This document shows positions 22,371-31,512 of a stretch of DNA of 36,620 nucleotides, piece after piece. How positions within the stretch are numbered: the stretch's first letter is position 1; the number at the start of each line of letters is the position of its first letter. Source of the stretch: Gnetum montanum (lineage: Eukaryota; Streptophyta; Gnetopsida; Gnetales; Gnetaceae); contig MNCI01020579.1 of NCBI GenBank assembly GCA_015680685.1, positions 1-36,620 on the forward strand, given 5' to 3'. The translations under genes and the position numbers were made by a program. The notes below the pieces were generated by a model. That model did no database searches and was not told the origin of the DNA. It worked only from the letters and a program-made list of their open reading frames with translations.

Positions 22371-23154
22371 AACTAAAATGTAACATAGTAATAGTCACAT
22401 TAATGAAAAGCAACATGGCATAAGACAAACACATAGCATTCCTGTTGACCCTAGCCCTGCCCCACTGCATGAGATATAGCAAGATACAATACAGAAAAAT
22501 AAACTGTCCACTTTACATGTACTACGTTGCGCCAGGCACATGCTATGCTGCCGCAAAACTTGGTAAGAAAAAATCCCCTCCAAGGATGATACGCTACGTT
22601 GGGCATGCACTATGCCACCCAGAATTGCCCAAACCCCCGCAACAGTGTATCGGTCATTCCTAACAATAGTGCCTGGGGCAGTGCTACGCACGATCGTAGC
22701 GTAGTGGCCACCACAGCTGCTACAACCAAAGTGGTGATAGCTATGGTGTAGCAGCCAAAATGGCAACAAAAAGCAATAATAAAGTTGTAGCATAGCCATA
22801 GTCATGACTATGACAACTAGAACAATAACTGCAATGGCAACCTAGCTTGATAAATTACACAACAAAAATGAGGGTAGCGTAGCAACTTACTGGGCAGATG
22901 GAGCCTCCTACCACTCCTCAACACATGCCTTGGGAAGACATCGAAGGGTACACCCCCCTTCGTCTAAGTTGGCAAGCACTTGATGGTTGTGTTCCCTCTT
23001 GCACGCCATTGCCTACTCACAAGCTTAGGTGTATCAGCTATGTCAACTACTACGTTATCACTGCTACACTATCTCTCAACTAGGCCACGCTATGCTCTGG
23101 GTGTGGGGTGTAGGCTCTGATAGTGAAAGTAACCAGATTACCATGGGATAACCC

Positions 23155-23250
23155 CCTATTTATAGCCCACAGGGTCAAAAAACTTGTTACTTTCATCTCT
23201 TGCGTGTAACGTAGAATGCTCCACATTTCACTCATGACACGTGGCGCCCC
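23155..23250 (-). promoter_or_regulatory. Promoter of the antisense gene: TATA box and G-box/ABRE
   Basis: On the minus strand CTATAAATAG (23165-23156) sits in a GC-rich setting (GGGCTATAAATAGGGGG). About 75 bases upstream lies the palindromic G-box CACGTG (23243-23238) inside GCCACGTGT (23245-23237), the reverse complement of the ABRE-type ACACGTGGC. The expected start of transcription is near 23130, and the first ATG after it is at 23009. ABRE/G-box sites bind bZIP factors in plants. Confidence 0.6.
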
Positions 23251-23379
23251 TGTCTATTAGCATAGCAAGGGATATTCCTATTCCCTAACACGTAACATGA
23301 GACTACTACAACATAGCACAGAGGTATAACGTACCACAAAAAGGCATTAAAATTGTCTCTTCATTTTTCACGATTTTGC

Positions 23380-23650
23380 AGTGTTACAATCCGCTATGAT
23401 CTTAAAATGGCAACCTTGACTTACAATGTTACATTGTTACGGTCTGCTACGACCTTTAACTAGCAATCTTAACATTCCCTTTGCCTTTAAACCTATTGAT
23501 GATCTACTAAGACCTTAAACTGGCAATTTTAGTATTCACTTTACATTTTAAAAAAACTAGTGATGGTCCACCAAGACCTTAAACTAGCAAATTCAATTTA
23601 CAAATTTTGCATAGTAGCAGTCTGCTAAGACCTTAAACTAGCAATTTTCT
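23380..23650 (+). repeat. Minisatellite II, core CTAAGACCTTAAACTAGCAA
   Basis: Five units with the core GACCTTAAACTAGCAA or close variants, at about 23395, 23448, 23508, 23573 and 23627; spacing is about 53-65 bases, roughly twice that of minisatellites I and III. It lies just upstream of the antisense promoter and just before the RT acceptor. Confidence 0.8.
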
Positions 23651-23740
23651 TATATTGCATCATTGTTTTACATGTATTCATTACATGTTTTTCTCTCAAA
23701 TAGGTATTACTTGACTTGGTCTGTTTGCTTATTGTGGCAG

Positions 23741-25440
23741 GTTCAACTAAAGAAAACTATGCATGATGATCTTTGTTCACCTTTGACCCTGATGGGTCCC
23801 CATAGCAGATTTACAAGATGCTTGAATTTAGAGTTGGTAGACTTTGAACCATCCTCTTGTGACACTTATGTAGCATACTTAGAAACACCCATGGACTAGC
23901 TCAAACACCTAGTATAGGCCCTAGACTTAGAGGCTAGGGATGTGACTGAGGACCCTCTTATTGAAATCCCTGTAACTATGTCTAGAGGTGAGACAAAAAC
24001 CTTAAAAGTTAGCTCCCTACTAGATCCACAGCTGCAATAAAATATTTTACAAGTTCTTAATAACAATGTCAAAGTGTTTGTGTGGTCATATGAAGACATG
24101 TTAGGCCTGGACCCATGGCTCATACAACACAATATTATTCTAGACCTACATGTCAAGGCAGTTAAACAAAAAGCTTGCAAAATCAAACTAGACATTGCCT
24201 TAGTTGTACGTGATGAATTTACCAAACTCTATCAAGATAGTTTCATCCATGTAGTCAATTACTCAGATTGGATCTCAAACATTGTAGTCGTACCCAAGAA
24301 AATTGGAAGTATATGAATTTGTATAGAATTCTAGGATTTGAATAAGGTGACGATCAAGAATGACTTCCCATTGCCAAGTATTGATCAACTTATTGACACT
24401 ACAGTTGGTCATGCCTTACTATCCTTCATGGATGGGTTCTCAGGCTATAATCAAATCCATATAAACCCATAGCATTAATTGGCAACTACCTTCATGACCC
24501 CTTCGGGAACATTTTGTTACACAATGATTCCCTTTGGGCTGAAAAATATTGGAGCAACGTATCAATGAGCAATGACATATATCTTTAGTGATTACCTCTT
24601 AGAATGGTTAAACAACTATGTCAATGACATAGCAATAAATTCTAAGGAATCTATTAATCATCCCAATGATCTAAATGTAGTCCTTCAACATTGTCATAGG
24701 CATGACCTATGCCTCAACCACAGAAAATGTATTTTCAAAGTAAAAAATAGATGCATGTTAGGCTTTGTAGTGTCAAAAATGGGATATGAGTAGACTTTTA
24801 TAAATTTAAGTCCATCGTTAACCTAGCATGACATACAAACCTTAAAGAGTTTCATGGGTTGCAGGGCAGGGTATAGTTTATAAGAAGGTTTATCGCAAGG
24901 TTGATAGACAAACTACACCCGATGCAACACCTTCTTAATAAGGGAGTCAACATTGAGTGGAAAGATCAATGTCAAGAAGCCTTCAATAACCTAAAGAAAT
25001 AGCTTTTACATATTGCAACTGTTTACCCACCATATAGGGATAGGCCTTTCTATATCTATCTTGCCACCTCAGACACATCTATCACTACACTGCTATGTCA
25101 AAAGAGAGATGAAGGGTCTGAAATCCCAATCTATTACTTAAGTCATGCATTAATAGCACACAAATAAAAGTACAATGAAGTGGAGAGAAATTTTCTTACC
25201 ATAGTTTTTTGCATTGAAAAAATGAAGACATTACCTATTTTTCAGTAAAGTTAACATCATATGCAAAAGCAACATACTTCAAGCTATCACAACCAACTTA
25301 TACGAGAGTAGTAGAATAGCCCGATGGAACATCATAACTGCAAAATTTGATCTACATTAAGGGTCAAGAAATAGCCACATAGCTTACAAATTCACCTATT
25401 AATGACCAAGTAATAATAGAGCCTAAGTTTCTGGATGAGC
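23741..25440 (+). pseudogene. Reverse transcriptase and first RNase H of element E
   Basis: After the CAG acceptor the frame opens with a linker (to about 24050). RT blocks: FVWSYEDMLGLDP (about 24077), SDWISNIVVVPKK (about 24262), DLNKVTIKNDFPLPSIDQLI (about 24335-24392), FMDGFSGYNQIHI (about 24428), MIPFGLKNIGATYQ (about 24523) and YVNDIAI at 24617-24637. Here the catalytic YVDD has become YVND by a G-to-A change. Connection and first RNase H follow: FYIYLATSDTS (about 25051) and IYYLSHALIAHK (about 25129). Stops are mostly TAG and TAA, for example CAG-like TAG at 24568-24570 region, and frameshifts occur after 24790. It would have synthesised element cDNA. Confidence 0.85.
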
Positions 25441-25921
25441 ATGTCAATAGCATAAGTCCTGTGCCAACAGATTTTGAGGCTAGTTTACATTTCGATGATG
25501 CTTCAACTACATGAGGTGGTAGCGCCGCTGCTGTCCTTACATTCCCCTATGGGGAAATTGAACCATTCACTTATCATTTTACATTCCTTTGCATGAACAA
25601 CGTAGCTGAGTATGAAGGACTCTTGAGGGACCTTCTAGCAGCTCAAGAGTTGAGGATCCAACACTTAGCAATTCGAGGTGACTCCCAACTAGTTATCAAC
25701 CAGATCACCAAAGTATATGCTTGCAAGGCTTCACATTTGCAACCTTATTGTGACTTAGCCAAGACTCAACTAAAGCAATTTACAATGTTAGACATCCAAC
25801 ACATGCCTCACAACGAAAATACTATAGCTGATGCACCAGCCACGTTAGCACTAAATGTGCCATCACACATGCTCGCTACCTTGCTTGCTTCGATAATAGA
25901 ATGTACCAATCCTATTACTTA
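25440..25921 (+). pseudogene. Second (archaeal-type) RNase H of element E
   Basis: LHFDDAST (about 25486-25509), NNVAEYEGLLRDLLAAQEL (from 25596), RGDSQLVINQITKVYACKA (about 25674-25730) and NTIADAPATLA (about 25820-25852) are the ordered motifs of the extra RNase H found in Tat-lineage elements. The acidic residues D, E, D and D of the active site are all present, although the canonical FDGA and ADALA are FDDA and ADAPA here. Only one TGA (near 25513) breaks the first block. This domain is the best lineage marker in the element. Confidence 0.85.
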
Positions 25922-26712
25922 AGTAGCACACATTGTATCTATAAGTGCAACAGATACCCAAGAGTGGTATGTTAACATTAAAGCTTACCTCCAACATGGT
26001 GAACCCCCACATAGTTTGACATCCGCTCAAAAGTATGCAATACGAGAAAGAGCTCGGCAATATGTCCTAANNNNNNNNNNNNNNNNNNNNNNNNNNNNNN
26101 NNNNNNNNNNNNNNNNNNNNNNNNNNNNNNNNNNNNNNNNNNNNNNNNNNNNNNNNNNNNNNNNNNNNNNNNNNNNNNNNNNNNNNNNNNNNNNNNNNNN
26201 NNNNNNNNNNNNNNNNNNNNNNNNNNNNNNNNNNNNNNNNNNNAATCCTCTATGTGTTGTGGGCTTACCGTATGACATGTAGAATAGCTACAAGTAAGGC
26301 TCCATGTAGTCTTGTTTATAGTTCTGAAGTCGTGTTACCTCTTGAATTGTAGGTTCCATCACTTCGGATGATCCTTTCAAGTGTCATGGATGAGGCTCAA
26401 AATAATGAGTCAAGGATCATTGATCTTGACTCTATAGAGGAGGAGCACACACAAACACTTGGTCATATCAAATGGTACCAAGACAATCAATGGTAAAAGC
26501 ATCACTGCAACTTACATCAACAGCTAATCAAAAAGGGGAACCTGGTCCTCAAGGCTGTTCATGAACCTATCAGAAAATTCTCAGCCAACTGGGAAGGCCC
26601 TTTCATAGTCACAAAAGCCTATGAGAATGGGGTGTTTAAACTGGCTAATATGGATGGAAATGAATTTACAAATCTCGTTAACCACTTGTACCTCAATCCA
26701 TACTACGTTTGA
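25922..26712 (+). pseudogene. Integrase of element E, core lost in an assembly gap
   Basis: Before the gap: EWYVNIKAYLQHGEPPHSLT and RERARQYVL, the usual lead-in to the zinc-binding module. After the gap (26244 on): WAYRMTCRIATSKAP, SLVYSSEVVLPLEL and VPSLRMI, the end of the catalytic core, then LGHIKWYQDNQW, KKGNLVLKAVHEPIRKFSAN, WEGPFIVTKAYENGVFKL and NHLYLNPYYV, the C-terminal domain, ending at TGA 26710-26712. The HHCC module and most of the D,D,E core are not visible. The frame outside the gap has only a few stops. Confidence 0.8.
26071..26243. other. Assembly gap of 173 N
   Basis: A run of 173 N. The flanking integrase pieces should be about 700 or more bases apart in this family, so the run is either an estimate that is too small or covers a deletion as well. 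Confidence 0.95.
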
Positions 26713-26764
26713 TGCAAAGGATTACATTAGATACAAAGAAAGGTAAGCAAAATGTTCGCTACAA

Positions 26765-27095
26765 CATAAAATTGGCACAGATAGTCAGCTATGACTATAA
26801 ACTGGCACATATAGTTTGCTATGACTATAAACTAGCATAGATAGCCTATTATAACTATAAAATAGCACAACACACCCGCTATGATGTTAAATTGGCACAA
26901 CACGTCCTTGGGCTATGACGTAAAACTAGCACCCATAGCATGGTCTGCTACGACCTTAAACTGGACATCCACCATCCGCTATGACATTAAACTAGCACAA
27001 CGGTCTACTAGGACCTTAAACTAGCACATCACAATCTACTAGGACCTTAAACTAGCACACCTGATAATCTACTAAGACTTTAAATTGGGTTAGTA
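26765..27095 (+). repeat. Minisatellite III, 30-bp unit, 11 copies
   Basis: Eleven units with core TAYGACCTTAAACTAGCACA follow the integrase stop. The first four are spaced exactly 30 bases (ATAAACTGGCACA at 26797, then 26827, 26857, 26887); later ones 29-35. The core is shared with minisatellites I and II. Confidence 0.9.
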
Positions 27096-28479
27096 GTGCA
27101 ACGCTTCCTAGCGCACACATGTGACTCTTGTGAAGAAGTAAGCGTGCACACTTTCAAACTTCCTAGACAACATGTGGTGGGATGTTGTAGTTATAGAATG
27201 CAGTTCACATCATCAAGAAAAAATCCTCTAGGACACATGTAGCATCATCTCCCTTGGCATCTTGTTGATCTTTTAGAGATTTCATTTGACATCTTGTTGA
27301 CCTTCTGGAGCTACTGCTACCACAACCAATCATCTTAGTAGTAGCTCTTGCCATCAGCACTTGCTGCTAGAGTTTGAGCACTATTGTGGCCTAGCCATAA
27401 GGTTGTCATCCTCCAGCCCTTGCCATCGTTCGAGTCTAAAAGGCATTCAGCTATTAGGCTTCTCACCTTACAGCTAGAGTGCATGATGTTTTCCTTGGGC
27501 AAGGAATCTTGAGCACCTACAACACCACCACTCCTAGCCTCTTTAGTGCTAACCTTTCTGACCTACTGCTACCAGAACTGATGCTGGCCTTTCTACTTCA
27601 GACATCACGCACATCAAACACAACACTTGCCACTCTAGTAGTGTCTAGAGCAAGTAGGACTTTGCCCTCACTTCACTTCATGGTTGTTTTTTATTCTAGT
27701 TTTCTCTCTATTGTGTTTGTAGGAAAAAAGCCAAGATGGCATTATTCAGGGATGCATTTCACCATGAGAGAAAGGTACCACATTGCTCCAAAGCACCCAC
27801 TTCGATTAGCCTAGCTACGTAAGAGTGCATACACTACTCTTCCTTTCAGCAAATTTAATCCCCATTTCCTATACTTGCAGTTTTTCATATCTCCTTTACA
27901 AGCTTTCCAAATGCACATAAATCCCTTTCACATGCCCAACCACCAAGCCCATGACAAATGTAACACAACTCATCCCATGGGAAGCCTCTATAGGTAGATC
28001 AGAGCCCCACATGGATGTAACATAGCTCATCCCAGGGAGAAAACACTTGTCCTACAACGATGACAAGGTTGTCTCCAAGTGAACGTGGGTGTACAAAAAA
28101 AGGCACAAAACCACAAAAGAGCAAAGAGCTAAAAAAATGGCACAACAACTGCTTTACAATCACTTTAGCTATAAATTGACCATCTCTAAGCACTCCGGTA
28201 AGAGGTCAAAGGTTAAAAAGGAAAGACATCCATGCATGCTGACTCCCTCATAAGCACTCTGACAATGGATCATGCTATGGAAATAGTTTTTTAAAGAGTT
28301 GCATTTTACATTCATTTCTTCCCTAAACCTATTTCCTCAAATTCATCCCTTTACCCATTACCTTACAATCACTCTTCCAGTACTTTCAAATGTAGCGAAG
28401 TGTGGTCCAAGCGCACTGAAGATCAATGTTACTGTCTTGTTCTCATGGTGTTTTGAATTCTTTGTTAATGTCTCTCAAG
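27096..28479 (+). other. 3' untranslated region of element E
   Basis: No reading frame that I trust. An open stretch at 27479-27814 is not supported by any family pattern. ATGTAACA and CTCATCCCA recur about 57 bases apart (27957 and 28014). No clear polypurine tract was found before 28480; TCTCTCAAGAAAAT is the only purine-leaning candidate. Confidence 0.5.
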
Positions 28480-30745
28480 AAAATCACCATAAATTTCAAG
28501 ATTCTAATGATTCAGCATAATCCCAAAATTTGGGCAAGGATCCTTGCAAGCATGGTGTCACGTTGAATTGTGCAAATAATATGACACTTTGAAAGTCCTA
28601 ATGCCTACAAGTTTCTTCTGAGCTTGCCTACAAACCTCTGTAGCATAATCAACATGGCACCTCACCACAAGGCCAGTTTGCATGAAAGAGGCACCAGGGG
28701 TAGACCATATAGTCTAACAAAATTTCTATCTCACGGGCTGACAAGCTTGCTACACCCCCTAGCTTGCCTAGCTTGACACTTAACCTGGTTGATGGTCTAC
28801 CCAAGGACCATGCTAGGAGTTTTCAAAGGTTTTTAGGATGGACTAAATAGTTTGAAAACTTTTCTAATCATAGGAACTTGCTATGCTACACTACGCTACA
28901 TAGTGTAGCAGGCCTTGAGAAGACTAATCGAGCATCCCAATATGTAGATTGACAATGACTTAGTCCTTTGGAATATCTGCCCCACTTCATCCTTGACGCA
29001 TGAGAAACATGATGCAACAAAATGTGGCAAGTTTTGTTAGAAATCATCTCAATTTGAGTGCTATGTTGTGCTATGCTATGCAGCATAGCAGGGATGTCCT
29101 ATCACAATACTCCTACTCAGATTACTCTAATGGAATAAGCATATTTTCCCATACCTTAACCATCAAACATGCTTGTCCTGCAGCAACACCAAGACATGAT
29201 TGGCATCCCATGATAGAATGTTTCTTAATGAGGCAAGATTTGAAGCAAACTAGATGCTACACTACACAGCGTAGCACAACGTAGCAGGACAAAATGTGCG
29301 AAGGTCCTCTGAAAAGTTTCCCTGTCTAAAGAATGACACTTAGCCATGATCTAGCCTTCGAAACCATGTGTCCCACTTTGCCCCTTGGGTCCTAAGAAAA
29401 ATTTCTCAACAAAGCATTGTAAATCAAGCAAGGATTCATGTCACACTAGCTGCTACACTATGCTATGCTACACAGCGTACCACAACGTAGTGAGAACACA
29501 AAGAACAAAAGTGTCCCAATGATGAACTTCATAGGTCCTAGGACCTTTCAACATGGAGGACAGGGTTTTCAATCATAAAAATTACTTGCCTAGCTAGGCC
29601 TCAGACAAGTATTTTTCTCTTTTGGGTAAAATTTCTATCATGACTGGTGAGTAGACTACGTTATGCTACACAACGTAACATACGAGTGTTTACTCTACAC
29701 TGACATGAAAGGTAGCATAAGTAGCGTAACACTCACGTAGAAGCATCAGGACATATCTAGTTAACTCTAGAACTTATTGGCAATGGTCACTCCCATCCTT
29801 ACATCTCTTCAACAGACAAGGATCAACAATTTTGCTTTATTTTGCACCCCCTAGTTATCCCCAAAGTTGTCCCTATGCTTGACCCTGCTCACAAGGGTAG
29901 GGAAGATGTAGTCCTGGACCACAAGCTTCACTTTGCATTCATTGTTGGAATTCTTTGTAACAAACATGGAATTCATTATTGGCACATGCAGCTTGAACGG
30001 TATGGTCATAGCACAATAAGTTTCATGTTCAGCATCACACTGCAGCAGAGCACACCAATGTGACACTGCAGCATGGCATAGTCACGTTTTTACTCCATGG
30101 GACCCAGGACACGTGGCATCCAAACTAAGTTTCTCTCCCACTTCTGGCTCTATAAATACCCTGACAAACAATGTTCAAAGATTGGCTTTGAAGATTAGCA
30201 TTTGAAATTTTGGCTTTCTGGCAATTAGCTTTGGCAAAGAGACTGGCAAGTTGAGGGTTGACAAATAGCAAACCCCATCAGCTACACTTTCTAGATCTCT
30301 CCTAGCCCAGTAAACACCAGCTCACCGATTCCTATTAGCAAGCAGTTGATAGTAGTTCAAGGATCTGTAACCATACCTCTTCATTGTAAGCTATTCTTGT
30401 TCACACTATGTCTCAGTTGCATACCTTTCAACCAAACAAAGATTAGATCCCCCGATCTTGGGGTGGTGCACTCTCTCACTCAAGCCTATTTCATTTTGTT
30501 TTGCTATCACCATATTTTGCATCATTGCTTATCAGCTTACATTTATTCCTTAAGTTATACATAACATCTTTAAAACAATTGTTTACGAAAGGTTATTGTA
30601 CATTGGTTAAGTCCCTATCTAATTGATAAGACTGTTTAGGGTACTCCATTTTTTTCTCCAACACAGCCCTTGCGTGGATTTGAGGTTAGGTTGTACACCC
30701 GGTAACCTCTCGGTGTTCTAGCCACCAACATTTTTGGTTGCTACT
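28480..30745 (+). repeat. 3' LTR of element E
   Basis: Aligned with 11348-13661 (see there). It ends GGTTGCTACT before the target-site copy ATCCT. It keeps five palindromic clusters at the same relative places (28879-28911, 29059-29091, 29254-29288, 29450-29492, 29655-29683). Confidence 0.88.
30109..30160 (+). promoter_or_regulatory. LTR promoter of element E: ABRE/G-box and TATA box
   Basis: ACACGTGGC (30109-30117) lies 33 bases before TATAAATACC (30151-30160). The same pair, ABRE and TATA, heads the antisense gene. In the 5' LTR the bases ACGTGGC are deleted (GGACATCC near 12984). Confidence 0.65.
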
Positions 30746-30750
30746 ATCCT
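30746..30750 (+). repeat. Target-site duplication of element E, right copy
   Basis: ATCCT, against GTCCT at 11343-11347. Confidence 0.6.
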
Positions 30751-31371
30751 AAAGTGAACAAATATTTATTCGAGCATTTTGTACCTAAGCACACCTTGTG
30801 TATGGAAATAAAGACGAACTTTGTGATAAACCTTACAGCATTCGGAATAGATTAATTAATGTTATTTTCAATTATTTAATGTTTTCCTTAATTAATGTTC
30901 TCTCTCTCTCTCTCTCTCTCTCTCTCCCCCTACAAATCTCCTATGTAAGCACACTTAGTACGATCACGTTGAGCATGAGTATAACACTTGGTAATCTAGT
31001 AACAATTAGCATTTGGTAATCCCAGTAGTGTTGCACTGGTTCAAGATGTGTATGGAAAGTGAGAATGGATACTAGTGTTAGGATTAATTAAAGCCTAGTT
31101 AATCAATAGTTAAATTAAATTAGTTACTTAGTTATCTCTCTCCTCCCTTATTAGTACCAAGACAATAAAACATAAAAACCCATAAAAATCATATGCCACA
31201 AGTTTACTTAACCATACAATCGTGACATACAAGTAAGTTTTAAAAGACAACAATTCACCAACCTATCCTTATTCCATCAAGGTGCATAAGCACTTATTCC
31301 TTGGAATTCAAATGGATCATGCGTGAATGCTTGTATTCCTATAGTTAAGCATAGGGATACCTCGTCACTCA
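30751..31371 (+). repeat. 5' LTR of element D, second part (R and U5)
   Basis: AAAGTGAACAAATATTTATT picks up the A LTR alignment at 7956 (GAGTGTATAGATCTTTATT). Shared blocks follow in order: TGTACCTAAGCA, GGAATAGATTA, TTGGTAATCCCAGTAGTGTT, AGATGTGTATGGAAA, ACATAAAAACCCATAAAAAT and GGGATACCTC, ending CACTCA at 31371. It holds a (TC)14 microsatellite at 30899-30926 that the A LTR lacks. Confidence 0.85.
30899..30926 (+). repeat. (TC)14 microsatellite
   Basis: Fourteen uninterrupted TC units inside the D LTR, followed by CCCC. Confidence 0.95.
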
Positions 31372-31375
31372 TCAT

Positions 31376-31393
31376 TGGCACCATTGTTGGGGA
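31376..31393 (+). promoter_or_regulatory. Primer binding site of element D, tRNA-Asp type, decayed
   Basis: TGGCACCATTGTTGGGGA lies four bases after the LTR end. The Athila-type primer site TGGCGCCGTTGCCGGGGA, complementary to the 3' end of plant tRNA-Asp, differs from it only by G-to-A and C-to-T changes, at the CG and CC bases. Confidence 0.8.
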
Positions 31394-31512
31394 CTTAGTT
31401 TTTTGTGCACTAATTAGAACCTAGGAAATCATTCACATCATTGGAATGAATCCTTAGGGATGGTTGAAGAAAAATATGAAATAATAATATATTGCACACT
31501 GAATAGAAAATC

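Larger units (their letters stand above)
18677..23009 (-). pseudogene. Antisense multi-exon gene inside element E, FCP1/NIF-like N-terminal domain
   Basis: On the minus strand, six blocks bounded by GT-AG sites join into about 2.9 kb of coding sequence: 23009-22891, 21815-21250, 21170-20896, 20807-19762, 19680-18896 and 18808-18677. The start is the first ATG after the TATA box at 23165-23156, in good context (GGCAATGGCG). Donors are GTAAGT, GTGAGT, GTGTGT, GTAAGT and GTTAGT. Phase is kept across junctions 2/3, 3/4 and 5/6, but not 1/2 and 4/5, so indels or small extra exons must exist. Stops inside exons are few for this length and almost all TAG, TAA or TGA where Gln or Trp is likely. Exons 2-3 resemble a HAD-type phosphatase domain; the rest is not recognised. 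A captured host gene or an element-specific accessory gene both fit. Confidence 0.65.
18073..23740 (+). other. Intron-like interval between protease and RT of element E
   Basis: The gag-pro frame ends at 18072 and the RT frame resumes at 23741. The junction at 23740 is a textbook acceptor: a pyrimidine-rich run (GGTCTGTTTGCTTATTG) and GGCAG, followed by a frame that opens exactly at GTT. On the left the bases are TGGTAG|GTTAGAAAG; a CAG-to-TAG change would turn a normal CAG|GTTAGA donor into this, and it keeps phase 0. Ogre elements are known to carry a spliced intron in this place. 18100-18330 is rich in TTTACATT words. The interval holds two minisatellites and an antisense gene. Confidence 0.6.
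11348..30745 (+). mobile_element. Tat/Ogre-lineage Ty3/gypsy element E, about 19.4 kb
   Basis: Two homologous segments of about 2.3 kb (11348-13661 and 28480-30745) frame a primer site, a gag-pro region, a 5.7-kb intron-like interval with an antisense gene, and RT, RNase H, a second RNase H and integrase. The second RNase H after the usual one marks the Tat lineage, and the intron between protease and RT plus the very large size recall Ogre. The LTRs differ by roughly 15% in one 120-base stretch compared by eye (11993-12120 against 29115-29240), mostly transitions, so the insertion is old. All coding parts are broken. Confidence 0.88.

Noticed and set aside
22395-22805. 136-codon minus-strand open frame as a further exon of the antisense gene
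   Set aside because: It lies between the exon 1 donor at 22890 and the exon 2 acceptor near 21816, has no clear acceptor-donor pair in a fitting phase, and reads as Cys/Ser/Leu-rich low-complexity sequence.
26765-27095. Regular 30-bp repeat that resembles a CRISPR-like array
   Set aside because: The units are head-to-tail diverged copies without constant repeats and unique spacers, in a plant retrotransposon. It is a minisatellite.
27479-27814. 111-codon open frame after integrase
   Set aside because: No family pattern and a Ser/Thr/Leu make-up expected by chance in this base composition; no matching frame elsewhere in the window.
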